Shown: positions 7,794 through 16,543, counted from the stretch's first letter. The stretch: DNA of 36,620 nucleotides from an uncultured Clostridia bacterium (GCA_910583755.1 CAJTZO010000025.1:1-36620); one strand, 5' to 3'. Translations and numbers: made by a program. The notes: a model not told the origin generated them from the sequence alone.

Positions 7794-7822
7794 TTGACGA
7801 TATTCTATATTTCATGTATGAT
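7794..7822 (+). promoter_or_regulatory. Sigma-A-type promoter of the PilZ gene
   Basis: TTGACG (7794-7799), 17-nt spacer, TATGAT (7817-7822). The in-frame TTG of this -35 box could be mistaken for a start codon that extends the PilZ protein by 29 residues. The true start is 59 nt downstream of the -10. Confidence 0.8.
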
Positions 7823-7880
7823 AAAAGTAGCAATTATTTTAAGCGTTTTAATATACAGTCAAGAAAGAAGGGATGAAGCT

Positions 7881-8573
7881 ATGTCAATTAATGAGTATAA
7901 TAAACAAGTTAAAGTTTTCACACTAAGCAGAAAATTGCTTAAAAATGCTACTCTTGTAAAGCAGGGAGATGATAGTGTTACTATCGCTTTTCATAAGACA
8001 TCAAGAGACGAAGTCAGAGAAATGTTGGAAAATGATATTGTACAAAATAATGTCATTCTTTTAATGACACATAATATTAAAGGTATGTGCTATTTTCATG
8101 GTCAATGTACGAATGTTTATAGTGGAAGTGCTCCAAGAGAAATTAATGCTGTTTTTTCCCTATTACAAAAGTTAGAAACAATACAACGCCGTCAAGATGT
8201 TAAAGTAAAAGCAAATTACATGAATATTAAATTATCATTGCCCTTCCGTAATATGACAGATGTTCCTGCAGAGTTAATAGACATTAGTGCTGGAGGAATT
8301 ATGTTTACCTGTCCTGCTGCAATGCTCATGGAAAAAGAAATTGTTATCTATCATTTCAATTCCACAAAAATCAGTTTTGATATCAAAGCCAGAATATTAC
8401 GGATACAGGATTCCGTAAAAAAAGTAGATGATGCAGAAGAAGAAATACGCTGTTATGGTTGCTGCTTTGAAGATTTGAAGCCAAATGAAGAATATGCAAT
8501 ACGTGAATTTGTGTTGTACTTACAAAGAGAAGAAATTTTAAGAGAAAGACAAAAAGAGGATTATTTAGATTAA
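7881..8573 (+). CDS. PilZ-domain protein, YcgR-like architecture
   Basis: 230 residues. An N-terminal domain resembling the YcgR N-terminal (PilZN) region spans about residues 1-90, followed by a C-terminal PilZ domain, the receptor for cyclic di-GMP. The PilZ signature is visible: RRQDVKVK (the RxxxR region) then DISAGGIMF (D-x-S-x-x-G). The second arginine of RxxxR is lysine here, which may weaken nucleotide binding. ATG 7881 sits about 8 nt after AAGAAGGGA and behind the promoter at 7794-7822. YcgR-type proteins commonly slow flagellar motors or control matrix secretion; no flagellar gene is nearby, so the target is unknown. Apparently monocistronic. Confidence 0.8.
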   Translation: MSINEYNKQVKVFTLSRKLLKNATLVKQGDDSVTIAFHKTSRDEVREMLENDIVQNNVILLMTHNIKGMCYFHGQCTNVYSGSAPREINAVFSLLQKLETIQRRQDVKVKANYMNIKLSLPFRNMTDVPAELIDISAGGIMFTCPAAMLMEKEIVIYHFNSTKISFDIKARILRIQDSVKKVDDAEEEIRCYGCCFEDLKPNEEYAIREFVLYLQREEILRERQKEDYLD

Positions 8574-8630
8574 AATAACCCCTGCAATAAAACAGAGAAG
8601 GATTTATTTTTTAATTAAAAAGTAATACTA

Positions 8631-8681
8631 AAAAAACTGATTTGATTTCATTTTTATGATGTTATTTCAGTTTTTTTAAGC
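8631..8681 (+). terminator. Weak terminator-like inverted repeat after the PilZ gene
   Basis: AAAAAACTG and CAGTTTTTTT form the outer stem around a long AT-rich interior. It lies between the PilZ stop and the esterase start. The loop is long, so efficiency is doubtful. Confidence 0.35.
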
Positions 8682-8708
8682 TATGATAAAAAGGAGTTGT
8701 GTTTTATT

Positions 8709-9623
8709 ATGCGCAAGGCAACATTAGCTGCATTAAAATTATTGAGTCATTCCAGCCCAGATATTAAAAAAACATATAAAATACACAGGCAACTTGTGAC
8801 ATTAACACACAAAGCAATTATAAAACCACCTTATTATAAAATATGGAATCATAAAATAACAAGGGAAGAATATGATATTCCAGTACGTATTTTTTCCCCA
8901 CCCAATGACTTATCCCATCCCATTCTTTTATTTTTTCATGGAGGTGGTTGGGTAACAGGTAACATTGAAAGTTATGATAGTGTTTGTTCTACAATGGCGA
9001 GAATGACTGACCGCATTGTTATTTCTGTAGATTATCGCCTTGCGCCAGAATATCCTTTTCCTACTGCTTTAGAAGATTGTTATTGTGTAGCAAAAGAAAT
9101 CTTTTTAAATCATTCCTTACTTCATACGGATGATATTACTATCATAGGGGATAGTGCTGGTGGTAACTTGGCTGCTGCCTTATCTCTTATGGCAAGAGAT
9201 AAAGGCGAGTTTTTTCCAAAACAACAAATATTAATTTATCCTGCTACCTTTAATAATCATAGTGAAACTTCTCCATTTCCTTCTGTCAGAGAAAATGGTA
9301 CAGATTATATTTTAACTGCAAAAACAATTTCTGATTATATGGAAATGTATGGTTCTTGTCCAAAAGATTGGAGAAATCCTTATTTTGCGCCACTTTTAGA
9401 AAAAGATTTTAGCAAACAGCCCCGCACACTGATTATCACTGCACAATATTGTCCTTTGAGAGATGAAGGCGAAGCTTATGGCAGAAAATTGCAAGAAGCA
9501 GGTAATGATGTTACTATCGAACGAATGCCCAATGCATTACATGGTTATTTTTCTTCTTTACCAAAAAAGCACCATTTGATACAAGATACTTATCAAATCA
9601 TAAACCGATTTTTACAGAGGTGA
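8709..9623 (+). CDS. Alpha/beta hydrolase, hormone-sensitive-lipase-type esterase
   Basis: 304 residues. Carries the HSL/family IV pattern: oxyanion motif HGGGW (77-81), nucleophile elbow GDSAGG with Ser149, acid residue in PLRDEGEAYGRKL and catalytic His in NALHGYF near the C-terminus. No signal peptide, so it should be a cytoplasmic carboxylesterase acting on short-chain esters or acylated metabolites. I use ATG 8709; the TTG at 8697 directly abuts the AAGGAG site and cannot use it. First of three consecutive genes with an acyltransferase and a DUF6320-like membrane protein, suggesting that the esterase and transferase act on the same acylated compound. Confidence 0.85.
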   Translation: MRKATLAALKLLSHSSPDIKKTYKIHRQLVTLTHKAIIKPPYYKIWNHKITREEYDIPVRIFSPPNDLSHPILLFFHGGGWVTGNIESYDSVCSTMARMTDRIVISVDYRLAPEYPFPTALEDCYCVAKEIFLNHSLLHTDDITIIGDSAGGNLAAALSLMARDKGEFFPKQQILIYPATFNNHSETSPFPSVRENGTDYILTAKTISDYMEMYGSCPKDWRNPYFAPLLEKDFSKQPRTLIITAQYCPLRDEGEAYGRKLQEAGNDVTIERMPNALHGYFSSLPKKHHLIQDTYQIINRFLQR

Positions 9624-9631
9624 CTGCTATT

Positions 9632-10882
9632 TTGAAACGGAAAACACAATGGCATACATTAGACAATGCGGCAAAAATATTTCCAGCAAACACAGATAAA
9701 AGGGATACCAAAGTATTCCGTTTTTCTTGTGAACTATATGAAGAAATAGAGCCAGATTTTTTGTCAAAAGCATTAGAAAGAACCTTACAAAAATTTCCTT
9801 ATTATTGCTCTATTTTAAAGAGAGGATTATTTTGGTATTATATTGAAAATACAGAAAGGAAACCAGTTGTACATGTAGAAAATCGTTATCCTTGTGCAAC
9901 GTTATATTATCCAAATAGAAAAAGTATTTTATTTGATGTTTCTTATTACCAAAAAAGGATTAATTTAGAAATCCATCATGTTCTTTCTGATGGTTCAGGT
10001 GCGTTACTTTTTTTAAGAACATTGGTATATTATTATATCCTAGAAAAATATAAATTGCAAAATGTATCATTAGAAAGCACAACAACAGCTTCTGAAAAAA
10101 GCAAAGATAGTTTTTCTCAATATTTTAAAAAAGAAAAAGCTCAAAAAAAAGTAAAAAAGCCTTTTGCTTATCACATCAAAGGCGAAAAATTAGATATCGG
10201 GCAAATGGGTGTGATAGAGGGCTGTGTTTCTGTTAAGGCATTATTGCAGTTATCAAAGCAACATCAAGTTACTATTACAGAATTTCTTGTTGCATTATGG
10301 ATATATTCTATTTATGAAGGAATGAGTATGAAAGAGCAAAAAAAACCAGTTGTAATTAGTATTCCTGTCAATTTAAGAAATTATTTCCCTTCTGAAACCA
10401 CAAGAAATTTTTTTGAAGTTATACAGGTTTCCTATCAATTTAAAGAACAAAAGGAAACATTAGAAACAGTTCTTTTGTCTGTAAAGGAACAATTTCAACA
10501 AAAATTAACAGAAGAAGGGTTAAGAAAAGGAATGAATACCCTTTCTGCACTGGAGCATAATATTACTATGAAATTGGTTCCACTTGCTAGTAAAGATTAT
10601 GTATTACGTTTTGCAAATTGGCTTTCTTATCAAAAAACAACATCTTGTCTTTCTAATGTTGGCAAGGTCAAAATGCCTCAAGAAATGATAAAATATATTC
10701 GCTTGTTTGACTTATTTGTTAGTACCAAAACAACACAAATCGCTACTTGTTCCTTTGAGGATAATTTTGTTATCAGTATTGCAACTGCTTTTTTTAGAGG
10801 AGATTTGCCCAAAAGATTTTTTCGTCACTTATCCGATATGGGACTACAAATTGAAATTACAACTAATATGGAGGAGGTTTGA
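9632..10882 (+). CDS. Acyltransferase of the condensation / alcohol acetyltransferase superfamily
   Basis: About 416 residues. The diagnostic motif is HHVLSDGSG (HHxxxDG), shared by chloramphenicol acetyltransferase, NRPS condensation domains and fungal-type alcohol O-acetyltransferases; the first His is the likely general base. A second conserved element, ISIPVNLRNYFPSETTRNFF, matches the channel-forming segment of these enzymes. The substrate is unknown. TTG 9632 is preferred because AGAGGTG lies 10 nt upstream; a GTG at 9620 would overlap the esterase stop by 4 nt but has no RBS. It sits between the esterase and the DUF6320-like gene, with 8 and 3 nt gaps, so the three are surely cotranscribed. 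Confidence 0.78.
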   Translation: MKRKTQWHTLDNAAKIFPANTDKRDTKVFRFSCELYEEIEPDFLSKALERTLQKFPYYCSILKRGLFWYYIENTERKPVVHVENRYPCATLYYPNRKSILFDVSYYQKRINLEIHHVLSDGSGALLFLRTLVYYYILEKYKLQNVSLESTTTASEKSKDSFSQYFKKEKAQKKVKKPFAYHIKGEKLDIGQMGVIEGCVSVKALLQLSKQHQVTITEFLVALWIYSIYEGMSMKEQKKPVVISIPVNLRNYFPSETTRNFFEVIQVSYQFKEQKETLETVLLSVKEQFQQKLTEEGLRKGMNTLSALEHNITMKLVPLASKDYVLRFANWLSYQKTTSCLSNVGKVKMPQEMIKYIRLFDLFVSTKTTQIATCSFEDNFVISIATAFFRGDLPKRFFRHLSDMGLQIEITTNMEEV

Positions 10883-10885
10883 TGA

Positions 10886-11545
10886 ATGTATGAATGTGAG
10901 CAATGTCATGTAAAGGTAAGGGGTAATGTAAAATGTTGTCCCCTTTGTCAAGGTGAATTATCTGGCACACCTGAAAAAAATATTTTTCCTAAAATAGAAC
11001 TACAAAATTCCCTTAGTCAAAAAATGTTTCGCATAGGACTTTTTATTACATTAATTGCAGTTGCGGTTTGCATTGGTATCAATCTTTCTCGTCCACAAGA
11101 TGGTTGGTGGGTGTTATTTGTTTTAGCAGGAAGTGCTTGTTTTTGGTTTACGGTAAGGATTGCAATGGAAAAGTGGCATAATGTCCCCAAAAATATATTG
11201 TGGCAAGTGGTCATCCTTTCTGCATTAGCTTTTCTTTGGGATTTTAAAACAGGTTATCGAGGTTGGTCTTTGGAATATGTATTACCTTTTCTTTGTATTG
11301 GCTCCATTACAAGTACCTGCTTACTTGCTTATTTTTTAAAGCTGCACACTAGAGAATACATATTATATTTAATTTTGGATGGAGTATTAGCTGTTATTCC
11401 GTTGATACTTCTTTTAAAACATAAATTAAATGTATTGTATCCTTCGGCAATTTGTGTTTCTGTCAGCATCATTCTTTTTGGTGGATTATTTTTGTTTCGA
11501 CGAGATTTATTTTTTTCAGAAATACAAAGAAGAACACACATTTGA
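10886..11545 (+). CDS. Zinc-ribbon membrane protein, DUF6320-like
   Basis: 219 residues. The N-terminus is a four-cysteine zinc ribbon (YECEQCHVKV...CCPLCQGEL). About six hydrophobic helices follow, from residue 48 onward (GLFITLIAVAVCIGI, WVLFVLAGSACFWF, ILWQVVILSALAFLW and others), ending in a basic tail. Such proteins are found next to condensation-type acyltransferases in Clostridia, and their biochemical role is not established. GGAGGAGG precedes the ATG by about 8 nt and lies inside the end of the acyltransferase gene, so translation may be coupled. An ATG at 10882 in another frame is ignored. A membrane anchor or transporter for the acylated product is only a guess. Confidence 0.7.
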   Translation: MYECEQCHVKVRGNVKCCPLCQGELSGTPEKNIFPKIELQNSLSQKMFRIGLFITLIAVAVCIGINLSRPQDGWWVLFVLAGSACFWFTVRIAMEKWHNVPKNILWQVVILSALAFLWDFKTGYRGWSLEYVLPFLCIGSITSTCLLAYFLKLHTREYILYLILDGVLAVIPLILLLKHKLNVLYPSAICVSVSIILFGGLFLFRRDLFFSEIQRRTHI

Positions 11546-11555
11546 TAACAATAAA

Positions 11556-11583
11556 AAAGAGAGTAGATGCTTCTACTCTCTTT
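11556..11583. terminator. Strong hairpin between convergent operons, terminator
   Basis: Perfect 12-bp stem AAAGAGAGTAGA / TCTACTCTCTTT with a TGCT loop. On the minus strand it is followed by further T residues, favouring termination of ilvA transcription about 100 nt past its stop. On the plus strand it also closes the esterase operon. Confidence 0.75.
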
Positions 11584-11685
11584 AGTCTATCAATAAAATC
11601 TTTTTTGTGGACTCCATCCAGCTTACATTTTGTACCAACCGTAATGGAAGGTAGACAACATTCTCAAGATTTTGACTTTTCACAA

Positions 11686-12879
11686 TTACTCAAATATTTC
11701 ATAACCATTTTCCTGTAATGTTTTACAAATTTCATTAGAATGTTCTATATTTTTTGTTTCTAAAACCATAGAAACGATACAAGAATTGACGTCTGATTTT
11801 TTAACTTCTCTATGGTGGTCTATGTTAATAATATTTGCACCTGCATTGGAAATTAACTGTAATAAATTAATTAATTGTCCTGGTTTATCCAGCACTTTTG
11901 TCTGGATTTCTGTAATTCTACCTGTTTTGGTTAAACCTTTTGTAATAACTCTGGACAAAATACTAACATCAATATTACCACCAGAAATGACACAAACAAT
12001 ATTTTTACCTTTTAACTCAGGCACTTTATGAAACATAGCTGCTGCAACACTAGTTGCGCCTGCACCTTCTGCAACAGTTTTTTGTGTTTCCATCAATGTT
12101 AAAATTGCAGTTGCAATTTCATCTTCTGTTACAGTAACAACACCATCTAAATATTTTTTACACATTTCAAAAGTTAAATTACCAGGTTTTTTTACTGCAA
12201 TTCCATCAGCAATAGTGGATACACTCTTTAATTCGATAATTTCCCCTTTATTGATGGAATCATACATACTAGGTGCTCCTGCTGCTTGCACACCATATAT
12301 CTTACAATCTGGTTTCATAGATTTTATAGCACAAGCAACACCACTTGCTAAACCACCACCGCCGATAGCAACAAATACAGCATCAACATGTGGCTCTTGC
12401 TCTAATATTTCAAGACCAATGGTTCCCTGTCCGGCAATTACTTTTTCATCATCAAAAGGATGTACAAAAGTATAACCATGTTCTTTTGTCAATTCAACTG
12501 CTTTTGCATAGGCATCATCATATACACCAGGCACTAATACAACATCACCACCGAATCCTTTGGTTGCTTCCACTTTAGAAAGTGGTGCACCTGCTGGAAT
12601 ACAGATAGTAGATTTAATGCCATTTTTTGTTGCAGATAATGCAACACCTTGTGCATGATTTCCTGCGGAACAGGCAATAACGCCTTTTGCTTTTTCTTCT
12701 GGTGTCAGGGAGGAAATTTTATTATATGCGCCTCTCAGTTTAAAAGAACCTGTTAATTGTAAATTTTCTGCTTTAATAGATATATTTTCTCCAATTTTTT
12801 GCGCTGAAATCAATGGTGTCATACGTGCAACACCTTTTAAATTTTGTTGTGCTTGTTGAATCATTTCTAATGTAACCAT
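11686..12879 (-). CDS. ilvA: Threonine ammonia-lyase with C-terminal ACT domain
   Basis: PLP enzyme that deaminates threonine to 2-oxobutyrate, the first step toward isoleucine or propionate. 397 residues. The PLP lysine lies in SFKLRGAYNK (K47), the cofactor phosphate loop is GGGGLASGVA, and an ACT regulatory domain occupies roughly residues 325-397 (TKVLDKPGQLINLLQLISNAGANIINIDHHRE). The single ACT domain resembles the shorter, TdcB-like/catabolic type found in Firmicutes, so feedback behaviour cannot be read from the sequence. The ATG at 12879 follows AAGGGGG; an upstream in-frame start would add 13 residues lacking family similarity. Cotranscribed after ridA (72-nt gap). Confidence 0.93.
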   Translation of the reverse strand: MVTLEMIQQAQQNLKGVARMTPLISAQKIGENISIKAENLQLTGSFKLRGAYNKISSLTPEEKAKGVIACSAGNHAQGVALSATKNGIKSTICIPAGAPLSKVEATKGFGGDVVLVPGVYDDAYAKAVELTKEHGYTFVHPFDDEKVIAGQGTIGLEILEQEPHVDAVFVAIGGGGLASGVACAIKSMKPDCKIYGVQAAGAPSMYDSINKGEIIELKSVSTIADGIAVKKPGNLTFEMCKKYLDGVVTVTEDEIATAILTLMETQKTVAEGAGATSVAAAMFHKVPELKGKNIVCVISGGNIDVSILSRVITKGLTKTGRITEIQTKVLDKPGQLINLLQLISNAGANIINIDHHREVKKSDVNSCIVSMVLETKNIEHSNEICKTLQENGYEIFE

Positions 12880-12951
12880 TGTTTTTTCCCCCTTCACTTT
12901 TGATTCATGTTTCCCCACTTTGTTTTTTAGGAAATAGCGTTTTTATAAGTT

Positions 12952-13329
12952 TTATTTTGTTGCTGCAATAATTTCTACTTCACACAATACTTTTTTAGGC
13001 AGCTCTTTAACAGCGACACAAGAACGTGCAGGTTTTCCTACAAAATATTTTTCATAGATACCATTAAATGTTTGGAAATCGCCCATATCTGCTAAAAAGC
13101 AAGTAGTTTTTACAACATTTTCAAAACCAATTCCATTTTCTTCTAAAATTGCAGCAATATTTTTCATTACCTGTTCTGCCTGTCCTACAATATCTTTTGC
13201 AACAACATCACCAACAGCAGGGTCAATAGGTACTTGACCAGAAGCGAATAAAAAACCATTGTATTCGATTGCTTGGGAATAAGGACCAATCGCAGCAGGT
13301 GCTTTTGTTGTATTTGTTACTTTAAACAT
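12952..13329 (-). CDS. ridA: RidA family reactive-intermediate deaminase
   Basis: 125 residues, typical of RidA/YjgF. It hydrolyses the enamine/imine intermediates (2-aminocrotonate, 2-aminoacrylate) released by PLP dehydratases such as threonine ammonia-lyase, the gene next to it. Family motifs: AIGPYSQAIEYNGFLFASGQVPIDP at the start, the substrate-binding Arg in GKPARSCVAVKELPK, and CEVEIIA at the end. ATG 13329 follows GGAGGAG; the upstream TTG in the ORF overlaps the RBS. It is the first gene of the ridA-ilvA unit, so the scavenger is made ahead of the source enzyme. Confidence 0.95.
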   Translation of the reverse strand: MFKVTNTTKAPAAIGPYSQAIEYNGFLFASGQVPIDPAVGDVVAKDIVGQAEQVMKNIAAILEENGIGFENVVKTTCFLADMGDFQTFNGIYEKYFVGKPARSCVAVKELPKKVLCEVEIIAATK

Positions 13330-13382
13330 TTTGAACTCCTCCAATACTTTAAAAATTTATCATGTTAATAATTACTATATTT

Positions 13383-13411
13383 ATTATATAAATACTTTTT
13401 TCATTCGTCAA
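13383..13411 (-). promoter_or_regulatory. Sigma-A promoter of ridA-ilvA
   Basis: On the minus strand TTGACG (13411-13406), 17-nt spacer, TATAAT (13388-13383), 54 nt upstream of the ridA start. The remaining sequence to 13706 is very AT-rich; apart from a short TTGTCTTT/AAAGACAA hairpin near 13683-13700, next to the oxidoreductase stop, I see nothing in it. Confidence 0.85.
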
Positions 13412-13706
13412 TATGTTTTTATTTTTATGGTGTTTTGATTTATTGTTTATGCAAAATAGATAGTTTTTATTTTTTTGCTGAATTTGAATATGATTTTATG
13501 GAATCCTGTTCTTTTTTTCGTGCATTATTTTTGTTGTCCACATCTCGAATACATTTTGCTATAGAATAAAGTCATTTTTTTAAAAATAAAATAAAATCAT
13601 CTAATTTTATTTGAAATAAAGCCAATATTTTTAGTAATTATTTTCTAATTGTTTTATTATTTGTGTATATTTAATTGTCACTTGTCTTTTTTATAAAGAC
13701 AATCTT

Positions 13707-14678
13707 TTATTCTTCTTCTGGATATTTCATGTTCCAGTCATTTCTTAATTTTGTCATTTGTCCCATAACATCTATAGTATATTGTAAATACATGTCCCCT
13801 TCTTTAGAAATTGCTTTTTCCATGTCCATGACTTCATATAATAAAGCATATTCTGTTTTTCCTTCCTCAATCACTTCTTTTCTATCCTGTTCTGTATAGT
13901 ATATACTTGCCTGTTCTGCTCTTGGATAGTCATAAATTTCAATATATCCTTTTTCAAAAGCTGCCAATCCTCTTTTTGGTTGTTTTGCATGAAGGGATAA
14001 TGAAATGGTTGCCATTTCCTGCTTTTCATTCATAAGTAATATGCCAGCTTGTTCATCCACTCCAGTGGGGGCAAATTTTACCTGTGATACAATTTGATTG
14101 GGATTTTCAGACATAAACCATCTAGTAAAAGAAAGTGCATAAACACCAATATCTAGTAATGCTCCACCTGCTAAATTTTTATTAAAAAAACGATTTTTCA
14201 TGTCATATTCTTTGTAGCTTCCAAAATTTACCTGTAAAAAACGGAGAGGACCTAATACACCACTTTGTATGATTTCTTCCAGTTTTTGATACAAAGGCAT
14301 ATGATAAATGGTCATAGCTTCTGCTAAAATTAAATGGTTTTGCTTTGCTAATTCAATAGCTTGTTTTAATTCCTGTTCATTTAAGGTGATAGATTTTTCA
14401 CATAAAACATGTTTTCCATTTTTTAAAGCCTGTATAATGTAAGAAATATGAGTATTATGAGGAGTAGAAATATAAATGATATCTACCTCTTTATCCGTAA
14501 AGACATCTTCTATGACATCATATACTTTTTTGACATGATATTTTTGTGCAAAGGCAAGTGCTTTTTCATGTGTTCTGTTTGCAACTGCATATAAGGTTCT
14601 ACCTTGTTTTGCTAGTGTTTCTGCTAATTGATTTGCAATCACACCGCAGCCTAATGTTGCCCAATGATATTCTTTCAT
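13707..14678 (-). CDS. Gfo/Idh/MocA family NAD(P)-dependent oxidoreductase
   Basis: 323 residues. N-terminal Rossmann fold with the nucleotide loop GCGVIANQLAETL, the conserved STPHNTH turn, and CEKSIT in place of the usual CEKP. The C-terminal half has the substrate-domain features NKNLAGGALLDIGVY and the glycine-rich region typical of the family. Such enzymes oxidise or reduce sugars, inositols or related trans-dihydrodiols; the substrate cannot be told here. ATG 14678 follows GGAGG; the TTG five codons upstream overlaps that site. Single gene, placed after the terminator of the SpoIID-domain gene. Confidence 0.88.
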   Translation of the reverse strand: MKEYHWATLGCGVIANQLAETLAKQGRTLYAVANRTHEKALAFAQKYHVKKVYDVIEDVFTDKEVDIIYISTPHNTHISYIIQALKNGKHVLCEKSITLNEQELKQAIELAKQNHLILAEAMTIYHMPLYQKLEEIIQSGVLGPLRFLQVNFGSYKEYDMKNRFFNKNLAGGALLDIGVYALSFTRWFMSENPNQIVSQVKFAPTGVDEQAGILLMNEKQEMATISLSLHAKQPKRGLAAFEKGYIEIYDYPRAEQASIYYTEQDRKEVIEEGKTEYALLYEVMDMEKAISKEGDMYLQYTIDVMGQMTKLRNDWNMKYPEEE

Positions 14679-14706
14679 AGTCTTTTCCTCCAATTATTTT
14701 AAAATA

Positions 14707-14736
14707 AAAATTCCCCAAAAAAGCTAGGGGAATTTT
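14707..14736 (-). terminator. Terminator of the SpoIID-domain gene
   Basis: AAAATTCCCC (14707-14716) pairs with GGGGAATTTT (14727-14736) around an AT-rich loop. On the minus strand it directly follows the stop codon and leads into TTTTTATTTT. Confidence 0.85.
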
Positions 14737-14738
14737 CG

Positions 14739-16475
14739 TTACTGTATTGTTACATTTGTATAATAATGATGTAAGATAGTTAAAAAGTCATTTCCCTGTA
14801 AAGCCATACCTTGCGCCCCCTTTTGACTCATACCAGCACCATGTCCATTTCCTTTCCCTTCGATTATAAAAACACCTGTGCCATTGTTTGTACTAATCGC
14901 ACCAGTAGAAGCTGCTGTAACAGTAACATTTTGTGCTTTTGTAGCAGGTGAAGTTATATTTGATGTGGTAGTATCAGGTGTATTAAAATCTGGTAAGGTA
15001 GTAGGTATCATACTAATATCTGGTAAGGTTGTTTGTGGCATCACAACGCTTGTGTTTCCTATTGTATTTGTTTCAGCATGAAAAGACTGCAAGTTTGCAA
15101 CAGCTTGTATATCACTACCAATCACATAATTATCTGCAATAGAATCCTCTGTCATACTTGGAATGTTTACATTTGGTGTTGTAGTTTCTGGTGCTGTCAT
15201 TACTGGTGTTGTAATTGGTGTTGCAGATTGTGCAACATTCATTGTAACTGTTGTTTTTGCGCCACTACCCTTTCCATTGATGGTAAACATTTTTGTTGGA
15301 ATGCCAGAAAGATAACTGGAAATTTGTAATTTTGTAAGTACCTTTGTTCCTTTTGTACCCACAATCTTTAGTTCCTGCACACGTCCACCCAAAGATATTT
15401 TTGAAATAACAAGGTCTGTTACTTGTCCAATATTATCCCCTTTTGCACTTGTTAAGTTGGTAAGCTGTGCCGCAGTAAATTGCTTTTTCCATATATTAGT
15501 ATCCACTTCATAAACATCAGGAACTGCTTTTAAATAAGGTAAAGGAGCAGTCCAAATATCTTCACTGTTTTCTGTATAGCCACCACTGCTAGCAAAAAAT
15601 ACAGATTCAATGGGTTCCCCTTCATAATAAATAAGTAATCCTTTTGTGATATCTACTGCACTGTTTGTTTCAGGATATTCTGCTTCTTTTCCTTTATAAG
15701 CTTGACAATGTGTACCATCACAAAGGTCATATCCTTTTTCTGTATGTACTTTCATGTCTATTTTTTTGACAGCATAAGTTCTTGCTGCAACTGCCTGTGC
15801 TTTTAAGGCTTCTGGTGCGTAGCTAGGGGACATTTCACAAGGAATTACCCCATAAAGATAGTCTTCTATTGAGACTGCATTGACAGGAACAATGCTGCCA
15901 CCATTGACACGAGTAGGCTGTATTTTTCCTCTGTATTGTTTATTATTGATAGTAATAATATTATCATCACTATTTGCTGCACCAAATTGAGGGGTAATAT
16001 TATTGGTTAATGCGATTGTTTTCCCGTTTGTTTGTATTAATATCATATTAGATACAGAAGCAACATTTTCTGTAGGTAAACCTGTTTTTTGTCTTAGTTG
16101 GTCCCCTGTCATACCAGAAACATATAATTGCCATTTTCCACCACCTGTATAAGCAGGGAGTGCATTTTTTATAGTATTCGCTTGTTGCTTTGCTGCTTCA
16201 TAACTGTCATAATATTGAGTGATTGCGCCATAGGTTCCACTTCCTGCTGCAAATGTGAATCCTTTGTCCGATTGTAAAATACCACCACTAACATAAACTC
16301 CATTTTCTTCTGCCCCTATGGTAATCGTTTTGTTTGAAAGTGTAATAGCACTGCCAATATTCGACAATCCAATATGTACTATTTCTGGCACAGTATAAGC
16401 AAAGGTTGTAATTGTCCAAATGCTGCATAGGATTGCTACTACAAATAATAACTTCATTTTTTGAATATGTTTCAT
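14739..16475 (-). CDS. Secreted SpoIID/LytB-domain protein with Thr-rich insert
   Basis: 578 residues. Signal peptide at residues 1-27 (MKLLFVVAILCSIWTITTFAYT core). Residues about 75-135 resemble a SPOR-type peptidoglycan-binding repeat (YGAITQYYDSYEAAKQQA...WQLYVSG). The SpoIID core spans about 200-400 (EDYLYGVIPCEMSP, ALKAQAVAARTYAV, CDGTHCQAY, FFASSGGYTENSEDIW). SpoIID is a lytic transglycosylase used in forespore engulfment; LytB-type relatives act in vegetative wall growth. The last family block (GKGNGHGAGMSQKGAQGMALQG) is displaced to 540-562 by a Thr/Pro/Ser-rich stretch at about 401-534. I use ATG 16475, behind GAGGAGG; an upstream ATG is part of that RBS. The Thr-rich stretch suggests a surface-exposed linker. 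Confidence 0.85.
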   Translation of the reverse strand: MKHIQKMKLLFVVAILCSIWTITTFAYTVPEIVHIGLSNIGSAITLSNKTITIGAEENGVYVSGGILQSDKGFTFAAGSGTYGAITQYYDSYEAAKQQANTIKNALPAYTGGGKWQLYVSGMTGDQLRQKTGLPTENVASVSNMILIQTNGKTIALTNNITPQFGAANSDDNIITINNKQYRGKIQPTRVNGGSIVPVNAVSIEDYLYGVIPCEMSPSYAPEALKAQAVAARTYAVKKIDMKVHTEKGYDLCDGTHCQAYKGKEAEYPETNSAVDITKGLLIYYEGEPIESVFFASSGGYTENSEDIWTAPLPYLKAVPDVYEVDTNIWKKQFTAAQLTNLTSAKGDNIGQVTDLVISKISLGGRVQELKIVGTKGTKVLTKLQISSYLSGIPTKMFTINGKGSGAKTTVTMNVAQSATPITTPVMTAPETTTPNVNIPSMTEDSIADNYVIGSDIQAVANLQSFHAETNTIGNTSVVMPQTTLPDISMIPTTLPDFNTPDTTTSNITSPATKAQNVTVTAASTGAISTNNGTGVFIIEGKGNGHGAGMSQKGAQGMALQGNDFLTILHHYYTNVTIQ

Positions 16476-16514
16476 ATTCTTTGATATCCTCCTCATCTGT
16501 ATATTCGCATTATC

Positions 16515-16543
16515 ATTATAAAATATTATCCAAAAAAACACAA
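16515..16543 (-). promoter_or_regulatory. Putative promoter of the SpoIID-domain gene
   Basis: On the minus strand TTGTGT (16543-16538), 17-nt spacer, TATAAT (16520-16515), 40 nt before the start. It resembles a vegetative sigma-A promoter rather than a sporulation-sigma one. Confidence 0.55.

Noticed and set aside
7794..7880. N-terminal extension of the PilZ protein starting at TTG 7794
   Set aside because: The TTG is the -35 box of a TTGACG-17-TATGAT promoter, has no RBS, and an ATG with a good RBS follows at 7881.
14878..15329. Two plus-strand ORFs opposite the SpoIID-domain gene
   Set aside because: They are mirror frames of the low-complexity Thr-rich region (Val/Cys-rich translation) and have no RBS.
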